Source: Mesorhizobium sp. 65-26 (lineage in GTDB: Bacteria; Pseudomonadota; Alphaproteobacteria; Rhizobiales; Rhizobiaceae). From it: 64,000 nt of DNA. The stretch is taken from assembly GCA_001899205.1 (NCBI GenBank), contig MKVL01000038.1, positions 1,938 through 65,937 on the forward strand, given 5' to 3'. The notes under the pieces are model-generated. The model was not told the origin of the DNA and searched no databases. It worked only from the letters and a program-made list of their open reading frames with translations. Below, piece by piece: positions 8,653 through 17,960 of this stretch; the stretch's first letter is position 1; every line of letters starts with the position of its first letter. The translations under genes were made by a program, and so were the position numbers.

Positions 8653-9702
8653 ATGAAAACCAGCTCCGTCTCCACAGCCGCCCTTTCCAACGCGCTGCGC
8701 TACGCGCAGGCCCGCATGCAGTCCGATCTCGTGAAGGCAAGCAAGGAGGCCGCCACCGGCAAGGTGGCGGATGTCGGGCTGGCGCTGGGTTCACGGACGG
8801 CGCAGTCCGTCACCTTCTCGCGCGATCTCGACCGGCTCAACGTCATCATCGATTCCAACGGGCTGGTCGCCGCCAGGCTGTCGTCCACCCAGACGTCGCT
8901 TGGGCAGCTGTCGAGCTTCGCGCAGAACTTGCTGTCCAGCCTCACCGCCGCGACGTCGGGCGATTCCACCGCAGGCCTGACGCAGTCGGCGGGACAGGCC
9001 GCCCTGCAGCAGCTCACCTCCATCCTCAACACCAGCGTCAACGGCGAATATCTGTTCGCCGGCACCAACACCGACGTGAAGCCGATCAACGACTTCACCG
9101 CCAGCGGGTCACCCGCCAAGGCCGCCTTCGACGCCGCCTTCGTCGCCCGCTTCGGCTTTACGCAGGACGATCCGGCCGCGGCCAGCATCACCGCCCAGCA
9201 GATGGACGACTTCATCACCAACGACGTCGAGCCGCAGTTCCTCGGTTCGGGCTGGCAGGCCAACTGGTCGAATGCGACCGATCAGCAGATCGTCAGCCGC
9301 ATCGCCCTCAACGAGAACACGCCGACATCGATCAGCGCCAACCAGGAGGGCATCCAGAAGTTCGCCATGGCCGCCGCCATGGTCACCAGCCTGCTCTCCG
9401 GCAATCTGAGCGAGGCAGCCAGGAGCACGGTCATCAGCCGCTCTGTATCGCTGGTTGGCGAAACGCTCGGCGGAATCGGGCAGCTCCAGTCACAGACCGG
9501 CATCATCCAGAAACGCGTCGCCGACGCCAGCGACCGCATGAAGACGCAGGTCGACCTGTTCGAGAAACACATAGTCGACCTCGAAAGTGTGGACCCGACC
9601 GAGGCGGCGACGCGCGTGGCAGACCTCACCGACCACATCAACACCTCGCTGGCGCTCACCGCGCGCCTGCAGCAGCTCAGCCTGCTGAAGTACCTGACCT
9701 GA
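8653..9702 (+). CDS. flgL: Hook-filament junction protein FlgL (HAP3)
   Basis: 349 residues. FlgL is the second adaptor between hook and flagellin filament. It has the flagellin-like N-terminal coil (LSNALRYAQARMQSDLVKASKEAATGK, with LGSRTAQSVTFSRDLDRL) and C-terminal coil (THHINTSLALTARLQQLSL-like end: DHINTSLALTARLQQL). NTSVNGEYLFAGTNTD in the middle is the usual FlgL surface motif. It follows flgK by 3 bp, with coupled expression likely. Length is normal for rhizobial FlgL. Confidence 0.93.
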   Translation: MKTSSVSTAALSNALRYAQARMQSDLVKASKEAATGKVADVGLALGSRTAQSVTFSRDLDRLNVIIDSNGLVAARLSSTQTSLGQLSSFAQNLLSSLTAATSGDSTAGLTQSAGQAALQQLTSILNTSVNGEYLFAGTNTDVKPINDFTASGSPAKAAFDAAFVARFGFTQDDPAAASITAQQMDDFITNDVEPQFLGSGWQANWSNATDQQIVSRIALNENTPTSISANQEGIQKFAMAAAMVTSLLSGNLSEAARSTVISRSVSLVGETLGGIGQLQSQTGIIQKRVADASDRMKTQVDLFEKHIVDLESVDPTEAATRVADLTDHINTSLALTARLQQLSLLKYLT

Positions 9703-9733
9703 CAACCCTCAACGGAACGGCAGAGCCTCGACG

Positions 9734-10081
9734 ATGTACCAATTCTCATACGCCGACATCCAGACGACCTCCGTCGCCGACGCGAAGGATCGCGAGAAGC
9801 AGCTCCTTACCCGCTCCATCGACATGCTGTCGGCGGCGGCCGCTGTCGGCCGCGACTCCATGGAAGCGATCGAGGCCTTGCACTTCACCAACCGCGTGTG
9901 GACCGCCTTCGTCGAGGACCTTGGCTCCAGCGAGAACGCGCTGCCCAAGGAACTTCGCGCCAACCTGATCTCGATCGGCCTCTGGTTGCTGCGCGAGACG
10001 GAGGAAATCCGCCAGGGTCGCGCCGACAATTTCGAAGGACTGATCGAGGTTTCCCAGATCATCAGGGATGGCATCCAATGA
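9734..10081 (+). CDS. flaF: Flagellar biosynthesis regulator FlaF
   Basis: 115 residues, all-helical. In alphaproteobacteria FlaF promotes flagellin production and works against FlbT, which lowers it. Characteristic features are the start MYQFSYADIQTTSVADAKDRE, the central TNRVWTAFVEDLGSSEN and the end FEGLIEVSQIIRDGI. The stop overlaps the flbT start (ATGA), matching the usual flaF-flbT pair. A 31-bp gap separates it from flgL. Confidence 0.95.
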   Translation: MYQFSYADIQTTSVADAKDREKQLLTRSIDMLSAAAAVGRDSMEAIEALHFTNRVWTAFVEDLGSSENALPKELRANLISIGLWLLRETEEIRQGRADNFEGLIEVSQIIRDGIQ

Positions 10082-10515
10082 CCAATACACTGAAGATATC
10101 GATGAAGCCGAACGAGAAGATCTACATCAACGGGGCGGTCATCCGCGTCGATCGAAAGGTCACCGTCGAGTTGCTGAACGACGTCCAGTTCCTGCTGCAG
10201 AACCACGTCATCCAGGCGGAGGACGCCTCGACGCCGCTGAAGCAGCTCTATTTCATCGTTCAGGTCATGTTGATGAACCCTTCCGACGCGGCCCAGGCGC
10301 GCGAGATGTTCCGCCGGTCGCTGCCGCTCCTGCTGGTGAGCTTCGACGACGCAGAAATCTGCGCCACCCTCAAGCAGGTCGACCGCATGGTCGGCGAAGG
10401 TGAAATCTACGAGGCGCTCAAGGCGATACGCGCGCTGTACCCGGCCGAGCGCCGCGCCCTCGGCGGCAATGACGACGTCCCGGGCGCCCAGCGTCCGCTT
10501 GCGATTGGAGCCTGA
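10078..10515 (+). CDS. flbT: Flagellin translation repressor FlbT
   Basis: 145 residues. FlbT binds the flagellin mRNA leader and reduces its translation until the hook is complete (shown in Caulobacter). The family motifs LKISMKPNEKIYINGAVIRVDRK, LLNDVQFLLQNHVI and LKQLYFIVQVMLMNP are all present. ATG 10078 is chosen because it overlaps the flaF stop and starts the conserved N-terminus. The last 15 residues are a loose tail. It is followed 4 bp later by flgD. Confidence 0.95.
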   Translation: MTNTLKISMKPNEKIYINGAVIRVDRKVTVELLNDVQFLLQNHVIQAEDASTPLKQLYFIVQVMLMNPSDAAQAREMFRRSLPLLLVSFDDAEICATLKQVDRMVGEGEIYEALKAIRALYPAERRALGGNDDVPGAQRPLAIGA

Positions 10516-10519
10516 CATC

Positions 10520-10930
10520 ATGACCACCGTTGACATGACGACGACGATACCGGTCGGGGCCAACCAGACCACCAAGTCGACCTCGAAGACCGCCGTAGAC
10601 TATCAGTCGTTCCTGAAGCTCCTCATCGCCGAGATGAAGAACCAGGATCCGACCAAGCCGATGGACTCCACGCAGTACGTGGCCCAGCTCGCCACCTTCT
10701 CGCAGGTCGAGCAGTCGGTGCAGACCAACACCAAGCTCGACCAGATCATGCAGTCCTCCGCACTTTCGCAGGCCGACGCGCTGATCGGGCGCTCTATCAC
10801 CTCGGCCGACGGCAATACCACCGGCACCGTCGCGTCGGTGCGCCTCGCCAGCAATGGCCTGATCGCGGTGCTCCAGAACGGCACGGAGATAGCCGTCGGG
10901 CCGGGCGTGTCAATCAAGCCGGCAGCCTGA
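10520..10930 (+). CDS. flgD: Hook assembly scaffold FlgD, short form
   Basis: 136 residues. FlgD caps the growing hook and is needed for FlgE polymerisation. The N-terminal conserved block is clear: VDYQSFLKLLIAEMKNQDPTKPMDSTQYVAQLATFSQVEQ. After it only one small beta domain remains (about 88-135, LIGRSITSADGNTTGTV). The Fn3/tudor-type half found in the longer enteric FlgD (over 200 residues) is missing. This short form is normal for rhizobia rather than a truncation here, since the frame is clean and the operon continues 28 bp later. Confidence 0.92.
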   Translation: MTTVDMTTTIPVGANQTTKSTSKTAVDYQSFLKLLIAEMKNQDPTKPMDSTQYVAQLATFSQVEQSVQTNTKLDQIMQSSALSQADALIGRSITSADGNTTGTVASVRLASNGLIAVLQNGTEIAVGPGVSIKPAA

Positions 10931-10958
10931 GCGGCCTCGACCGGACGCAGACCTGGCC

Positions 10959-11225
10959 ATGAACGAAGCCGACGCCCTCGACATCGTCCAGTATGCAATC
11001 TGGACGGTCCTTACCGCCTCCGCCCCCGTGGTGCTGGTCGCCATGGTGGTCGGCATCGGCATCGCCCTCGTCCAGGCTCTCACCCAGATCCAGGAAATCA
11101 CCCTGACCTTCGTGCCGAAGATCGTCGCCATCATGCTGGTCGTCGCGCTCACCGGGCCCTTCATCGGCAGCCAGATATCGGCCTTCACCAACGTCATCTT
11201 CGAGCGCATCCAGAACGGTTTCTGA
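10959..11225 (+). CDS. fliQ: Flagellar export apparatus protein FliQ
   Basis: 88 residues with two membrane helices (about 14-38 and 52-75). FliQ is part of the FliPQR export gate of the flagellar type III secretion system. Typical sequence: ALDIVQYAIWTVLTASAPV and ALTQIQEITLTFVPKIVAIM. In most rhizobia flhA and fliR follow directly. Here they are displaced by 11.3 kb, and fliQ is the last gene of the first flagellar block. Confidence 0.95.
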   Translation: MNEADALDIVQYAIWTVLTASAPVVLVAMVVGIGIALVQALTQIQEITLTFVPKIVAIMLVVALTGPFIGSQISAFTNVIFERIQNGF

Positions 11226-11362
11226 GGCGGCGCGTCGCGACACGGCCTGTTTCCGGTCGAGCCGTTGTGGTCTACTGCCCCGGCGGCGCTTCGGGGTGCC
11301 GCGTCGTTCTTCTCTCTGTGACGTTGGGGGACCATGGATCGGGCAAGGCCGGCAGGCGAACC

Positions 11363-13231
11363 ATGTGCGGGCTAGCGGGCGTCTGGCGCAGGCGAAACCC
11401 GATCGGCGAGCGCGACCTGTCGGACCTCGCCCGCATGACCGAGGCTATCGCCTATCGCGGCCCGGATGACCGCTCAAGCTGGAGCGATGGTCGGCTTGCC
11501 TTGGGCCACCGCAGGCTCTCCATCATCGATCCCTCACCCGCCGCGCGCGAACCCATGCTCACCCCGTGCGGCCGGGGCGTGCTGGTCTACAATGGCGAGG
11601 TCTACAACTATCGCTCTCTGCGTGAGGACTTGCGCGCCGAAGGCATCGCCTTCCAGACGGCGTCCGACGCCGAGGTCGTGCTGCATGCCCTGCACCGCTG
11701 GGGTCCGGAAAAGGCCATCCCGCTGTTCGACGGCATGTTCTCGCTTGCCTATTTCGATGCCCGTGACGGCGCGCTGTGGCTGGCGCGCGACCGCCTCGGC
11801 ATCAAGCCGATGTCGGTGGCCGACACCGGCGAGCGGATCCTGTTTGCGTCCGAGGACAAGGCCATCCTCGCCTGCGACGGTTTTCCCTGCGCCGTCGACG
11901 CCCGGGAAATCACCTTGCGGCTGGCCGCGCAAAACCGCGATTCGAGCTTCAGCCTGTTTGCCGGGATTGAACGGCTGCCGCCCGGCGGCGTCTGGCGGAT
12001 CACCGATCAGGGCATCGAGAAACGCCAGTTCTGGCACGTCCTCGATATGCTCGACCCCGCGCGCATCATGCGCGACACGACATCCGACGTGGATCAGGCC
12101 GCAAGGCTCGAGGCACTGATCAGGGGCAGTGTGGGGCTTCATTGCGTCGCCGATACGCCGATCGCCGCGGCTTGCAGCGGCGGCGTCGATTCAGGCCTGA
12201 TCACCGCGCTCGCCAAACAGACGAGACCGGAGATGCCGGCCTATGTCATCGATCCCAGGATCGGCGCCAGCGAGGCCGCGAATGCGGCGCGGACCTGCCA
12301 GCACGCCGGGGTGGAATTGCGCAGGGTATCACTCGAGGCAGACCAGTTCCTCGACCTCTGGCCGAGGACCGTCTGGCATCTGGAAAGCGACGGCTTCCAT
12401 GGCAGCCATGTCGCGCTGCTGGCGCTCGCCGAACGATGCCGGGCCGATGGCGTGAAGGTGTTGCTCACCGGCGAGGGCGCGGATGAGCTCTTCGGCGGCT
12501 ATCCCTGGCAGGCCTCGACCATGCGGCTCTGGCGTCCCTGGACCTGGCCACGGCGGCTGCTTCGCTCACGGCAGGCGCTGGAGCAGAGGTTCCGGCGCCA
12601 GCGCCTCGCGCCGTTCCGCTCGTCGATCGCCAACAGCCATGCCTCGGATCGAAGCATCGTCCTCAGAGCGTTGTCGCCGGAGCTGAACTTTCTCCAGACC
12701 GAGATCTTCGACCGGCTCGAGCCGGTACGGCCGCTCGGCGACCGCGCCTTTCTCGGAAGCTGCCTCTACGATCTTTATTCGCATCTGCAGGATCTGCTGC
12801 ACAGGCATGACAGGCTCAGCATGGCCGCTTCGGTGGAGCTGCGGGTGCCGTTCGTCGAGAACCATCTGATCGATTTCGCGATGCACCTGCCGAGGCGTCA
12901 CAAATACCGCGACCGCACCGGGAAATGGCTGCTGAAGAGCGTGGCGGCGCGCCACATTCCGCGCGAGAACGTCTACGCTCCCAAGAACGGTTTCGGAATA
13001 TCGGGCCGCTTCACGGCCGGCACGCAGGGATTGCTGCGGGACGGCCTGCTGCGCGACGCCATGAAATGGTCCGCTTCGTCGGTGGAGCATCTCGTCGACC
13101 TCGCCCGGCGCGAGGAGACGTCGAGGATGCGGCTGGTCGGGATGGAGCTTCTGCTCCGCCTCTATACCGGCGGCGCGACGACCGGCCAGTTGAGCGAGGC
13201 GCTGCGCGGCGCCATCGCTGATAAGCGCTGA
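11363..13231 (+). CDS. asnB: Asparagine synthase, glutamine-hydrolysing
   Basis: 622 residues, usual length for bacterial AsnB. It amidates aspartate to asparagine with glutamine and ATP. Met1 is followed by Cys2 (MCGLAGVWRRR), the nucleophile of the N-terminal glutaminase domain (about 1-210, with AYRGPDD, LGHRRLSI and LVYNGEVYN). The synthetase domain has the PP-loop SGGVDSG near residue 272 and LLTGEGADELFGGY. ATG 11363 is fixed by the need for Cys2. Many such enzymes act on a secondary product or surface polymer rather than free aspartate, and no partner gene here decides that. It opens the non-flagellar block after fliQ. Confidence 0.9.
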   Translation: MCGLAGVWRRRNPIGERDLSDLARMTEAIAYRGPDDRSSWSDGRLALGHRRLSIIDPSPAAREPMLTPCGRGVLVYNGEVYNYRSLREDLRAEGIAFQTASDAEVVLHALHRWGPEKAIPLFDGMFSLAYFDARDGALWLARDRLGIKPMSVADTGERILFASEDKAILACDGFPCAVDAREITLRLAAQNRDSSFSLFAGIERLPPGGVWRITDQGIEKRQFWHVLDMLDPARIMRDTTSDVDQAARLEALIRGSVGLHCVADTPIAAACSGGVDSGLITALAKQTRPEMPAYVIDPRIGASEAANAARTCQHAGVELRRVSLEADQFLDLWPRTVWHLESDGFHGSHVALLALAERCRADGVKVLLTGEGADELFGGYPWQASTMRLWRPWTWPRRLLRSRQALEQRFRRQRLAPFRSSIANSHASDRSIVLRALSPELNFLQTEIFDRLEPVRPLGDRAFLGSCLYDLYSHLQDLLHRHDRLSMAASVELRVPFVENHLIDFAMHLPRRHKYRDRTGKWLLKSVAARHIPRENVYAPKNGFGISGRFTAGTQGLLRDGLLRDAMKWSASSVEHLVDLARREETSRMRLVGMELLLRLYTGGATTGQLSEALRGAIADKR

Positions 13232-13522
13232 ACGCTTCGTCGGTCCCAGCCGCAAGCCCGCGGTAAATCTTGCCGGCTGCCATCTCCGGACCACATTTGG
13301 GGTTTCGTTGTCCGGCGTCTCGCGCGTGACAAACTGGAATCGATTCCGGTCAGCACCACGCGCGACATCGGAATGCCACGACGTAACGGTTCGAAAGGAC
13401 GCGGGGCGCCGTGGACCATGAATCTTCCCGGACAAGGCGTTCGCCCTCGACGGCGCAATGCCCTAGCTTCGGGAAAGGTGATCGATTCACCGGCAGACAC
13501 GACGACGCAGGCGGGGATACCC

Positions 13523-15166
13523 ATGAACGAGGAACGGTCGGAAAGCGAGAGCGCCTCGGCGCTGGCGCCCTTCCGGCATGGCATCTTCCGCGCGGTGTGG
13601 GGCGCCAGCCTGGTTTCCAATTTCGGCGGACTGATCCAGGGCGTCGGCGCCGCCTGGATGATGACGTCGATCGCCACCTCGTCCTACCAGGTCGCGCTGG
13701 TCCAGGCCTCAACCACCTTGCCGATCATGCTGTTCGCGCTCGTGGCCGGCGCCATCGCCGACAGCTTCAACCGGCGCAAGGTGATGCTGTTCGCGCAGGT
13801 CTTCATGCTGGTGGTCTCGGTGCTGCTCACCGTCTTCACCTGGTTCGGCTGGATGACGCCATGGATCCTCCTCACCTTCACCTTCCTGATCGATAGCGGC
13901 ACCGCGCTCAACAGCCCGTCCTGGCAGGCCTCGGTGGGTGATATCGTGCCCCGCGCCAAGGTTCCGGCGGCGGTCGCGCTCAACTCGATGGGCTTCAACC
14001 TGACGCGCAGCGTCGGACCGGCGATCGGCGGCGTCATCGTCGCCGCTTTCGGCGCCGCGGCCGCCTTCGCCGCCAACGCGCTCAGCTATGTCGGGCTGAT
14101 CGTGGTGCTGTTCCGCTGGAAGCCGGAAACGCCGGCGCCCACCTTGCCACGCGAGTCGCTGGGCGCCGCAATGGGCGCCGGACTGCGCTATGTCGCCATG
14201 TCGCCCAACATCGGCAAGGTGCTGGTCAGGGGCTGCGCCTTCGGCTTCAGCGCCGGCGCGGTGCTGGCGCTGCTGCCGCTGGTGGCGCGCGATGTCGTCA
14301 AGGGCGACGCGCTGACCTATGGCATCATGCTGGGCGCCTTCGGCATCGGCGCCGTCGGCGGCGCGCTGATCAGCGTCAGGCTGCGGCAGATGCTGTCGAG
14401 CGAGATGATGGTGCGCCTGGCCTTCGTCGGCTTCGCGCTGTGCGCGCTGGATGCGGCGGTTTCGAAGCAGGCCTGGCAGACCTCGCTGGGCCTGCTCGTC
14501 GGCGGCGCCTGCTGGGTGATCGCGTTGTCGCATTTCAACGTCACGGTGCAGATGTCGACGCCGCGCTGGGTCGTGGGCCGGGTGCTGTCGGTCTACCAGA
14601 CCGCGACCTTTGGCGGCATCGCGCTCGGCAGCTGGATCTGGGGCGTGGTCGCCGACGCGCACGGCGCCGAGACAGCGCTCATCGCGGCCGCCATCGCCAT
14701 GCTCGCCGGCGGCGCGATCGGGCTGTTCCTGCCGCTGCCGCAGCAATCCATCCTCAACCTCGACCCGCTCAACCGCTTCAAGGAGCCGCATCTCGCGCTC
14801 GATCTCAAGCCGCGCAGCGGGCCGATCGCCATCATGATCGAGTACATCATCCGTGAGGAAGACGTACCGGAATTCCTCGCCACAATGGTCGAGCGCGGCC
14901 GCATCCGCCGCCGCGACGGCGCGCGCCACTGGACGCTGGCGCGCGACCTGGAAGACCCCGCGATCTGGATCGAGCACTACCACACGCCGACCTGGCTCGA
15001 ATATGTCAGGCACAATGGCCGCGCCACGCATGCCGACGCGGTCGTCGGCGAGCGCCTGCGGGCTTTGCACAGCGGGACGGAGCCGCCTCGCGTGCGTCGC
15101 GTGATCGAGCGCCCGGCCACCGCCGCCACGACACTGGTGATGGCAAAGGGGCCTATCGAGCACTAG
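13523..15166 (+). CDS. MFS exporter of the transmembrane secretion effector family
   Basis: 547 residues. About twelve membrane segments occupy residues 20-415, with the MFS loop motif DSFNRRKVML between helices 2 and 3. This is the MFS_3 (EntS-like) type, related to enterobactin and macrolide exporters. After the last helix a soluble tail of about 110 residues (IEYIIREEDVPEFLATM, WTLARDLEDPAIWIEHYHTPTWLEY) resembles the ferredoxin-like monooxygenase fold that this family often carries at its end. The substrate cannot be told. ATG 13523 follows a weak GGGGATA. A longer in-frame extension upstream has no conserved character. Confidence 0.82.
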   Translation: MNEERSESESASALAPFRHGIFRAVWGASLVSNFGGLIQGVGAAWMMTSIATSSYQVALVQASTTLPIMLFALVAGAIADSFNRRKVMLFAQVFMLVVSVLLTVFTWFGWMTPWILLTFTFLIDSGTALNSPSWQASVGDIVPRAKVPAAVALNSMGFNLTRSVGPAIGGVIVAAFGAAAAFAANALSYVGLIVVLFRWKPETPAPTLPRESLGAAMGAGLRYVAMSPNIGKVLVRGCAFGFSAGAVLALLPLVARDVVKGDALTYGIMLGAFGIGAVGGALISVRLRQMLSSEMMVRLAFVGFALCALDAAVSKQAWQTSLGLLVGGACWVIALSHFNVTVQMSTPRWVVGRVLSVYQTATFGGIALGSWIWGVVADAHGAETALIAAAIAMLAGGAIGLFLPLPQQSILNLDPLNRFKEPHLALDLKPRSGPIAIMIEYIIREEDVPEFLATMVERGRIRRRDGARHWTLARDLEDPAIWIEHYHTPTWLEYVRHNGRATHADAVVGERLRALHSGTEPPRVRRVIERPATAATTLVMAKGPIEH

Positions 15167-15408
15167 CCAGAGGCCCGAACGTCGTTCGGCCAGAAATCAC
15201 TCAGCTTTCCCGATAATATTTATTTTTCGATCGCGCCTTGTTTTGAACACCACCAAGGTATAGATGTGATGCATCGATCTTGCTTGTCGAACTTTGTTTT
15301 TGGCGCCTAGAACGCCGCTGGCGATATTCCTCTCAAAGTCGAATAAACCGTTCGCACCGCGCCTCGCGCGGCGAGCAAATTTCTATGACAGATTGAAGGA
15401 AAATCGTC

Positions 15409-15618
15409 ATGAATACTGGGACCGTTAAATTCTTCAACGCGACCAAGGGATTTGGCTTCATTGCCCCCGAGAATGGTGGCACCGACGTGTTCGTCCATAT
15501 CTCCGCGGTGGAGCGTGCCGGCATGCGATCGCTTGTCGAGGGCCAGAAGGTCAGCTTCGACATCGTCAAGGACAATCGCAGCGGCAAGAGCGCTGCCGAG
15601 AACCTGCAGGCCGCATAA
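15409..15618 (+). CDS. cspA: Cold-shock protein, CspA family
   Basis: 69 residues, one cold-shock (OB-fold) domain with RNP1 KGFGFIAP and RNP2 DVFVHIS, the single-strand nucleic acid binding motifs. It is an RNA chaperone of the CspA family. GGAAAATC precedes the ATG. The 242 bp upstream are AT-rich and gene-free and probably form the long 5' leader usual for cold-shock genes. A strong terminator lies 65 bp downstream. Confidence 0.95.
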   Translation: MNTGTVKFFNATKGFGFIAPENGGTDVFVHISAVERAGMRSLVEGQKVSFDIVKDNRSGKSAAENLQAA

Positions 15619-15682
15619 AGAGATTGCGCTTCTGGTCTTTGACCACGGATGTACTGGCACTGATCATCGAGGCGCATAGGAG

Positions 15683-15712
15683 AGGCCGGGTTCGCCCGGC
15701 CTTTTTGCTTTT
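15683..15712 (+). terminator. Rho-independent terminator after cspA
   Basis: An 8-bp GC-rich stem (AGGCCGGG / CCCGGCCT) with a stable TTCG tetraloop is followed by TTTTGCTTTT. It ends the cspA transcript 20 bp before the next small gene. Confidence 0.9.
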
Positions 15713-15732
15713 CTGAACCGAAGGACAGAACC

Positions 15733-15978
15733 ATGGGCAACAATATCGCCAACAGCCTGTTCAAACCCAAGTCGTCCAAGGCCGATACCAGGGCCGACCT
15801 GACCGATCATGCCGCACGGTCCATCATTGGAGATGAGGCCGCGCGGCGCGAGGCAAAGACCGCGAGACTCCGGCAAGCCCGGCTCGACAACGAAGCGAAA
15901 TTGGCGACAGCAGAGCCACCCGCAAAGGCCCACCCCAAGAAGACGGCATCGGCACGGCGCGCGAAGTCCCCGGGCTGA
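15733..15978 (+). CDS. Small basic protein of unknown function downstream of cspA
   Basis: 81 residues. An AAGGAC ribosome site lies 7 bases before the ATG, and the codon use matches the neighbours, so it looks real. The N-terminus reads NNIANSLFKPKSSKADTRADL. The middle is a charged helix (DEAARREAKTARLRQARLDNEAKL) and the tail is Lys/Ala/Pro-rich. There is no signal peptide or membrane segment. I do not recognise a function. The basic helix and tail would suit nucleic acid binding, but nothing more can be said. It has no visible promoter besides the short gap after the cspA terminator. Confidence 0.65.
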   Translation: MGNNIANSLFKPKSSKADTRADLTDHAARSIIGDEAARREAKTARLRQARLDNEAKLATAEPPAKAHPKKTASARRAKSPG

Positions 15979-16011
15979 CGCTCACGCGGTTCCGATGGAA
16001 ATCGGGCGGCC

Positions 16012-17919
16012 CTACCCCTCTCCAGAGAGATCCCGACGCGCTTTTTCGAGTTCCTCGGCATAGCGGCGCATCAGGTGGCCCTCGGTGAGCAGACCGAGCA
16101 CGATGTGGTCGGCGAAGTCCTCGACGACGGCCAGTTCCTCGGCGCCGGCGCGCTGGAACGTCTCGGCGGCGGCCTGCACGTTCATGCTGGGCACCAGGAC
16201 GGCATCCTTGTACTGGGCGACGTCGCGGACCGGCACCTCGCCATTCGAAGGATCGCTGTGCAGTTCGGCCACGATAAGAACACCGACATACTGGTCGCCC
16301 GGATCGACGGCGATGACGCGCTGCGCGGAGCCTAGCGGAAACTCCTTGCGGAATGCCGCCAGCGTCGTCGAGGCGTCTATGGTCTTGATATCCTCGCGCA
16401 TCATCGAGCCCACGGTGAGGCTGCGCATCCAGCCGACGTCATGAGCGCTGCGGATCGTTTCGCCGCGCAGGTGGAAACGCCAGGTCGAGAACGAATAGCC
16501 GAAGGTTTCGCGCACCAGAATAGCCGCCATGATGGAGGCCGCCAGGACGACGCCGGTGAGCGTCAGGTCGCGTGTCGATTCCAGCGCCAGGAAGGTCATG
16601 GTCAGAGGGCCGCCGACCACGCCGACCGCCAGCGAGGTCATGCCGACGACGGCGGCCACCGAAGGATCGATGCCCGTGGCCGGCGAGGTGATGGCCATCA
16701 CCCCGGCGAATGTCTTGCCGAGCAGCGCGCCAAGGAACAGCGAAGCGAAGAACAGGCCGCCACGAAAGCCGGAGCCGAGCGAGATCGCCGACGCGGCCAG
16801 CTTGAGCACGAACACGCTCGCCACCACGGCAAGCCCGTAGTTCATCGCGAACTCGCGGTGCAGCGCGCCATGACCGCTGGACAGGACCTGCGGCGTGATC
16901 AGCCCGAGCAGGCCGACGAACACGCCGCCGATGGCCGGGCGCAGCGAGGCATCGACAGCCAGCCGCGCGAAGCCGCGCTCGATCAGCGTCACCAGATGCA
17001 TGATGGCGATGGACGCGCCGCCGCCGAGCAGGCCAAGCAACAGGAACGGCAGGTACTGGCTTGCGGTAAGCGGCGGCAGGCCGGTCAGCTCGAGCGGAAA
17101 CGGCACGCCGCCGAACACTTCCGCCGTCAGCGACGCGCAGATGGCGGCTGTCATGACAGGCGCGACATTGGCGACCGAATAGATGCCGATGACCAGCTCG
17201 AAGCCGTAGAAGGCCCCGGTGAGCGGCGCGTCGAAGGCGGCCGCGATGGCGCCGGCGGCGCCGCAGCCAACCAGGATGCGCACGTCGTTGCGACGCAGCT
17301 TGAACAGCCGCGCCAGCCGCGAGGCGAGACCCGAGCCGACCTGCGTATAGCCGGCTTCCAATCCCACCGAAGCACCGAAGCCGCTGGAGATCATCGTCTG
17401 TCCGGCGATGATGAAGGTATCGGTGAGCGACATGCGCCCGCCATAGAGGGCGTTGGCCTCGATCGGATCGACGGGTGTGCGGAATTTGCGCTTGCGCAGC
17501 CAGATCACCGTGAGGCCCAGCAGGACGCCGCCGATCGCCGGCATCAGCGCCTGCATCGGATGGCCAAGCGAGAACATCGCCGAAAGCCGGCCACCGGGCT
17601 GCACCCCGAAAAGCCGCGTGTGCATGTCCTGCACGATCTGGCTCATCGCCGTGACCAGTATGCCCGCGACGACACCGACAATGCCGGCGAGCAGCACCAC
17701 GCCGATGCCGCGTGCCTCGATCAGCGGCAGGGACCTGACAAGCACCGCGCGCAACCGGCGGGCGTAGACTTGCGGTTCGTTCCTGGACAGCACGGGAAGC
17801 GGCTCGCCGATATGCGAATAAGTTGAAAGCTGCCGTGCCTGATACGCCCGGCGGCATTGCGTGGCAACCGCAATGCCGACCGCTTGTGGCGCCATTTTGG
17901 CGCTGCCCGGATCATTCAC
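16012..17919 (-). CDS. CLC-family chloride channel/transporter with CBS domains
   Basis: 635 residues from a GTG start. About ten hydrophobic segments at residues 70-470 form a CLC fold. The gating region reads SSGFGASVGLEAGYTQ, which keeps the gating Glu but has GLEAG where E. coli ClcA has GREGP. A second selectivity stretch is GSGFRGGLFFASLFLGALLGK. Residues about 500-630 form a CBS pair (MREDIKTIDASTTLAAFRK, MNVQAAAETFQRAGAEELAVV), which usually binds adenine nucleotides and regulates gating. The first 50 residues look non-conserved, so translation may start later. It is probably an H+/Cl- exchanger or Cl- channel; which one is not decidable by eye. Confidence 0.88.
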   Translation of the reverse strand: MNDPGSAKMAPQAVGIAVATQCRRAYQARQLSTYSHIGEPLPVLSRNEPQVYARRLRAVLVRSLPLIEARGIGVVLLAGIVGVVAGILVTAMSQIVQDMHTRLFGVQPGGRLSAMFSLGHPMQALMPAIGGVLLGLTVIWLRKRKFRTPVDPIEANALYGGRMSLTDTFIIAGQTMISSGFGASVGLEAGYTQVGSGLASRLARLFKLRRNDVRILVGCGAAGAIAAAFDAPLTGAFYGFELVIGIYSVANVAPVMTAAICASLTAEVFGGVPFPLELTGLPPLTASQYLPFLLLGLLGGGASIAIMHLVTLIERGFARLAVDASLRPAIGGVFVGLLGLITPQVLSSGHGALHREFAMNYGLAVVASVFVLKLAASAISLGSGFRGGLFFASLFLGALLGKTFAGVMAITSPATGIDPSVAAVVGMTSLAVGVVGGPLTMTFLALESTRDLTLTGVVLAASIMAAILVRETFGYSFSTWRFHLRGETIRSAHDVGWMRSLTVGSMMREDIKTIDASTTLAAFRKEFPLGSAQRVIAVDPGDQYVGVLIVAELHSDPSNGEVPVRDVAQYKDAVLVPSMNVQAAAETFQRAGAEELAVVEDFADHIVLGLLTEGHLMRRYAEELEKARRDLSGEG

Positions 17920-17960
17920 GCGAGGAAGGGGCGCGCCGTGGCGGCGGGCCGGAGATTTCG

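Noticed and set aside
11276-11310. Stem CCCCG/CGGGG after fliQ as a terminator
   Set aside because: The stem has only five pairs, with a long loop and a pyrimidine-rich but not T-rich tail.
13373-13522. Longer start for the MFS exporter
   Set aside because: The upstream codons are Arg/Gly-rich without similarity, and the first membrane segment is well placed from ATG 13523.
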